From an uncultured Ruminococcus sp. (lineage in GTDB: Bacteria; Bacillota; Clostridia; Oscillospirales; CAG-272), in assembly GCA_902778205.1 (NCBI GenBank), contig CACYWX010000115.1:1-8659 (forward strand): DNA of 8,659 nt, read 5' to 3'. Shown here piece after piece: positions 6,672 to 8,659 of this stretch; position 1 is the first letter of the stretch; each line of letters opens with the position of its first letter. Under the pieces are notes generated by a model, which worked only from the letters and a program-made list of their open reading frames with translations, made no database searches and had not been told where the DNA came from. A program made the translations under genes and the position numbers.

Positions 6672-6720
6672 GCCTTCCCCCTGGGGCGGGGAAGGTGGCC
6701 CGAAGGGTCGGATGAGGGGG
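6672..6720. repeat. double-hairpin intergenic repeat (clostridial GC-rich type)
   Basis: CCTTCCCC (6673-6680), a 7-nt loop and GGGGAAGG (6688-6695) form a perfect 8-bp stem. It is followed directly by GGCCC-GAA-GGGTC (6697-6709), then GGATGAGGGGG. From memory, this arrangement (read on the minus strand as a CCCTCATCC start, CCACCTTCCCC and GGGGGAAGG) recurs between genes in many gut Clostridia and is sometimes mis-annotated as short proteins with PPSPPQGEG-like ends. The structure is directly visible. The family assignment is recollection. Confidence 0.65.
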
Positions 6721-6761
6721 AACGGATGATATGCGGTCGCCTTATTGAGGCGCAGTGAAAC

Positions 6762-6784
6762 GCAGTACAGCGGTCGGACATCGT
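6762..6784 (+). repeat. 23-nt direct repeat, copy 2
   Basis: This stretch (core GTACAGCGGTCGGACA) matches 6393-6415 at 20 of 23 positions. Just upstream, a small hairpin CGCCT-TATTG-AGGCG (6738-6752) contains TTGAG, which also precedes copy 1 at 6386. The two copies therefore probably come from a longer, decayed repeat. Confidence 0.45.
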
Positions 6785-6928
6785 CGGCTCCCCTTATCTT
6801 CTGCAGGTGCGCCGTACGGCGGTCGTGTTTCTCCGGTTTCGGGAGTTCATCCGACGTCCTTGTTTTTTCAGGCGGCGGAATTTTTTGTGAAAAACCTCCG
6901 AAAAACGGATGCGGATCCGGCCGGTTTA

Positions 6929-6937
6929 TGCTATAAT
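6929..6937 (+). promoter_or_regulatory. extended -10 promoter for the lipoprotein gene
   Basis: TGC followed by a perfect TATAAT (6932-6937) forms an extended -10. The -35 position 17 nt upstream (ATGCGG, 6909-6914) is poor, as is common with extended -10 promoters. Transcription would begin near 6944 with a leader of about 80 nt. Confidence 0.7.
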
Positions 6938-7025
6938 GGGAAAAACGGAGCCTGCCCGCGGCGGATGCGCCGGCGGAGAGGGATCCGTAACAAGGCATTC
7001 ATTCCGTATCCGGAGGTGTGAATCC

Positions 7026-8561
7026 ATGAAAAAGACGATCTCCATCCTGCTGGCGGCGCTGACGGCCCTCCTTCCCCTCCTCTCCCTGTCCTCCTGCTCG
7101 GACGGCGGCGCGCCCGAGGAGACGGCTCCCGTTTCCCAGACCGCGCCCGCGGATCCGTCCGGCGGCGAAAACGCGGCTCCCGATCCGGAGGAGACGAGGA
7201 TCCTGCCGGAGCTGCCCGAGGTGACCTACGACGGCGCGGATTTCCGCATGTATCAGTGGGACACCAACAACTGGCACGTGTGGGACGATCTGTGGGTGGA
7301 GTCCCTGACCGGCGAGCCCATCAACGACGCGGTGTTCTCCCGGGAGGTCCAGATGGAGCAGACCTACGACGTGAAGGTCTCCCTCCTGATCGACAACTAC
7401 CTGAAATACGAGGAGAACCTGCGGAACGCCGTCACCTCAGGGGAGGACTCCTGGAAGGTGGTGGTGTCCATGGGTCACGACATTCCGCGGCTCTATCCCT
7501 ACAACGTGTTCTACAACCTCCACGACGTGCCGTATCTGGATTTCGACAAGCCCTGGTGGAACAAAAACTGCAACGAGAGCTTCACCCTGGCCGGGTACAT
7601 GCCCTTTACAGTGTCCGACATGACGATCCTGGACAAGGGCGTCACGGCGGCCTGCTTCTTCAACAAGAACATGGCGGCGGACTACGGGCTGGGCTCCCTC
7701 TACGACAACGTGCTGGAGAACACCTGGACCATCGCCCGCATGATCGAGCTGGGAGAGGTGGTGGAGACGGACCTGGACGGCAACGGCATCCGGGACGACA
7801 ACGACCGCTACGGGCTGGTCTGCGGCGACGATCCGGTGTACATGCTCTTCCACAGCGCGGGCGGGCGGTACATCACCAAGGACGAGGACGGCTATCCCGT
7901 GCTGTCCTTCCAGTCGGAGTACAACTTCACGGTGATCCCGTACTATCTGGAATACGTCATGTACGACGAGAACCTGACCTGCAACAACTCCTTCAAGGAC
8001 GGCAGGGCGGACTGCGTGGACATGTTCCGGGAGGACCACGGCCTGTTCCTGATGAAGACCCTGTCCGCCACCAACAGCCTCCGGGAGATGGAATCCGACT
8101 TTGGTATCCTGCCCATCCCCAAGTACGACAGCGCGCAGGACTCCTACTCCAGCTCCGTGTCGGTGTTCGGCGGGAACCTGATCTCCGTGCCCACCACCTG
8201 CGGACATCTGGACATGGCGGGCGTGCTTCTGGAGGCCATGGCGGCGTACTCCCACTACACCCTGATCCCGGCCTTCTACGACACGGTGCTGAAGGAAAAA
8301 TCCGCCCGGGACGCGGAGTCCACGGAGATGCTGGACATCATCATCGCCGGGATGGTCTTCGACGTGGGCGACTACTACAATCTGGCGGACTTCCCGGACT
8401 ATTTCCTCCGGATCACCGGAAGCGCGGCGCATCTGGGGCGGGATCCCCGGACTTCGGACATCGCCTCCTTCTGGAAGAAGAAGCAGAAGATCGTGGAGGC
8501 CGACCTGAAAAAGCTCGTCAAGGTCATCGACGGCTGGAAGGAAATGCAGAACGGGGGATGA
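7026..8561 (+). CDS. extracellular solute-binding lipoprotein (ABC-type, substrate unknown)
   Basis: A 511-residue predicted lipoprotein resembling the family 1 solute-binding proteins that capture sugars or oligosaccharides for ABC importers. The signal peptide has a KK n-region, a Leu/Ala-rich core at about 5-21 and the lipobox LSSC with C24 as lipidated residue. Residues 25-58 form a Pro/Ala/Glu-rich linker. The mature domain has lobe-like motifs such as FFNKNMAADYGL (211-222) and DFGILPIPKYD (358-368). D249-D260 (DLDGNGIRDDND) fits a calcium-binding EF-hand-like loop, known in this family. Late aromatic and acidic patches (447-460) may contribute to the ligand site. ATG 7026 is chosen for GGAGGT (7012-7017) 8 nt upstream and the signal peptide. 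The frame is open back to 6909, but that part lies upstream of the transcript start. No permease or ATPase gene is nearby, so it may serve a distant transporter or act in sensing. The stop codon's last base is the first base of the right inverted-repeat arm. Confidence 0.85.
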   Translation: MKKTISILLAALTALLPLLSLSSCSDGGAPEETAPVSQTAPADPSGGENAAPDPEETRILPELPEVTYDGADFRMYQWDTNNWHVWDDLWVESLTGEPINDAVFSREVQMEQTYDVKVSLLIDNYLKYEENLRNAVTSGEDSWKVVVSMGHDIPRLYPYNVFYNLHDVPYLDFDKPWWNKNCNESFTLAGYMPFTVSDMTILDKGVTAACFFNKNMAADYGLGSLYDNVLENTWTIARMIELGEVVETDLDGNGIRDDNDRYGLVCGDDPVYMLFHSAGGRYITKDEDGYPVLSFQSEYNFTVIPYYLEYVMYDENLTCNNSFKDGRADCVDMFREDHGLFLMKTLSATNSLREMESDFGILPIPKYDSAQDSYSSSVSVFGGNLISVPTTCGHLDMAGVLLEAMAAYSHYTLIPAFYDTVLKEKSARDAESTEMLDIIIAGMVFDVGDYYNLADFPDYFLRITGSAAHLGRDPRTSDIASFWKKKQKIVEADLKKLVKVIDGWKEMQNGG

Positions 8562-8659
8562 TACTATTCTCAGTCTAAAAAGACAATCTGCAAAGAAGTG
8601 TGAAAAAGAAGCTGAAAAAATGCGCTGCACGTTACCCCGTGCTGCATGTTGAGAGGAGA
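8561..8659 (-). repeat. 99-bp inverted repeat, right arm (reaches window edge)
   Basis: This is the reverse-complement partner of 6490-6588 (96/99 identical, no gaps). It begins on the final A of the lipoprotein stop codon and is cut by the window end, so the full repeat may be longer. Read on the plus strand it is A-rich and starts with a small GTCT-AAAA-AGAC hairpin (8573-8584). Its hairpin with T-run works on the minus strand, facing the gene. There is no other obvious plus-strand terminator for the lipoprotein gene inside the window. Confidence 0.95.

Larger units (their letters stand above)
6305..7025. other. 721-nt repeat-rich intergenic region, no credible gene
   Basis: No open frame here has a ribosome site and protein-like composition. 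In order the region holds a GC-rich hairpin (6331-6376), an imperfect inverted repeat (6386-6421), a perfect short palindromic hairpin (6438-6455), the left arm of a 99-bp inverted repeat (6490-6588), a double-hairpin repeat (6672-6720), a second copy of a 23-nt motif (6762-6784), a 12-nt palindrome CGCCGTACGGCG (6810-6821), and the promoter of the downstream lipoprotein gene. Positions 6589-6671 hold nothing I recognise. Confidence 0.75.

Noticed and set aside
6669..6998. Minus-strand frame of 109 codons ending PPSPPQGEG
   Set aside because: It reads through the double-hairpin repeat and the promoter of the next gene. This ending is what such repeats yield when translated.
6909..7025. N-terminal extension of the lipoprotein to 6909
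   Set aside because: It spans the TATAAT box and would bury the signal peptide. ATG 7026 has a good Shine-Dalgarno sequence.
6305..7025. Insertion sequence or transposase remnant between the last two genes
   Set aside because: No transposase-like translation is visible in any frame, and no target-site duplication can be defined because the right arm is cut off.
7256..8630. Long frames of 440 codons (plus) and 397 codons (minus) over the lipoprotein gene
   Set aside because: They are frame shadows of a gene with a signal peptide and ribosome site. Their Arg/Gly/His-rich translations are typical artefacts.
1..8659. CRISPR array, tRNA or rRNA genes
   Set aside because: I saw no regularly spaced direct repeats of CRISPR type, no tRNA-like cloverleaf arms and no conserved rRNA stretches.

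Overview
The window looks like a chromosomal segment of a GC-rich member of the Clostridia (Firmicutes), probably an Oscillospirales-type gut commensal. The evidence is a clostridial-style RpoB, strong Shine-Dalgarno sites (AAGGAGG type), an LTA-synthase-family protein carrying the TANTEFEVLTG signature, a lipobox-bearing solute-binding protein, and GC-rich hairpin repeats of a kind often seen between genes in gut clostridial genomes. The assignment rests on pattern recognition, not on a search.

Layout. (1) Positions 1-3268, minus strand: rpoB (RNA polymerase beta subunit), complete at its N-terminus and cut by the window edge before its last 140-150 residues. (2) Positions 3269-3749: a divergent control region with a strong minus-strand promoter and a leader hairpin for rpoB, a tandem 11-nt repeat, and an extended -10 promoter plus structured leader for rplS. 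(3) Positions 3750-4091, plus strand: rplS (ribosomal protein L19), closed by a clear intrinsic terminator. (4) Positions 4259-6304, plus strand: an LTA-synthase-family membrane phosphotransferase with five N-terminal membrane segments, an extracellular sulfatase-fold domain and a C-terminal IPT/TIG-like module. It most likely starts at a TTG, because its promoter overlaps the upstream ATG. (5) Positions 6305-7025: 721 nt without a gene but rich in hairpins and dispersed-looking repeats. (6) Positions 7026-8561, plus strand: a lipoprotein resembling ABC-transporter solute-binding proteins, with its own promoter and no transporter partners in view. (7) Positions 8561-8659: a near-exact inverted copy of 6490-6588 that starts on the last base of the stop codon and runs to the window edge.

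Each plus-strand gene appears to be its own transcription unit: each has a promoter with an extended -10 element, and hairpins separate them. rpoB and rplS are core information-processing genes sharing a divergent control region. The two downstream genes act at the cell surface (envelope polymer synthesis and solute capture). No feature joins all four into one pathway.

The most notable structure is the pair of 99-bp arms (96/99 identical, no gaps) in opposite orientation around the lone lipoprotein gene. Each arm holds a hairpin followed by a T-run that points toward the gene, so the pair could insulate the gene from read-through on both sides. It could equally be two copies of a dispersed intergenic repeat, or the ends of a small non-autonomous mobile unit. 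No transposase, CRISPR array, tRNA or rRNA is visible.
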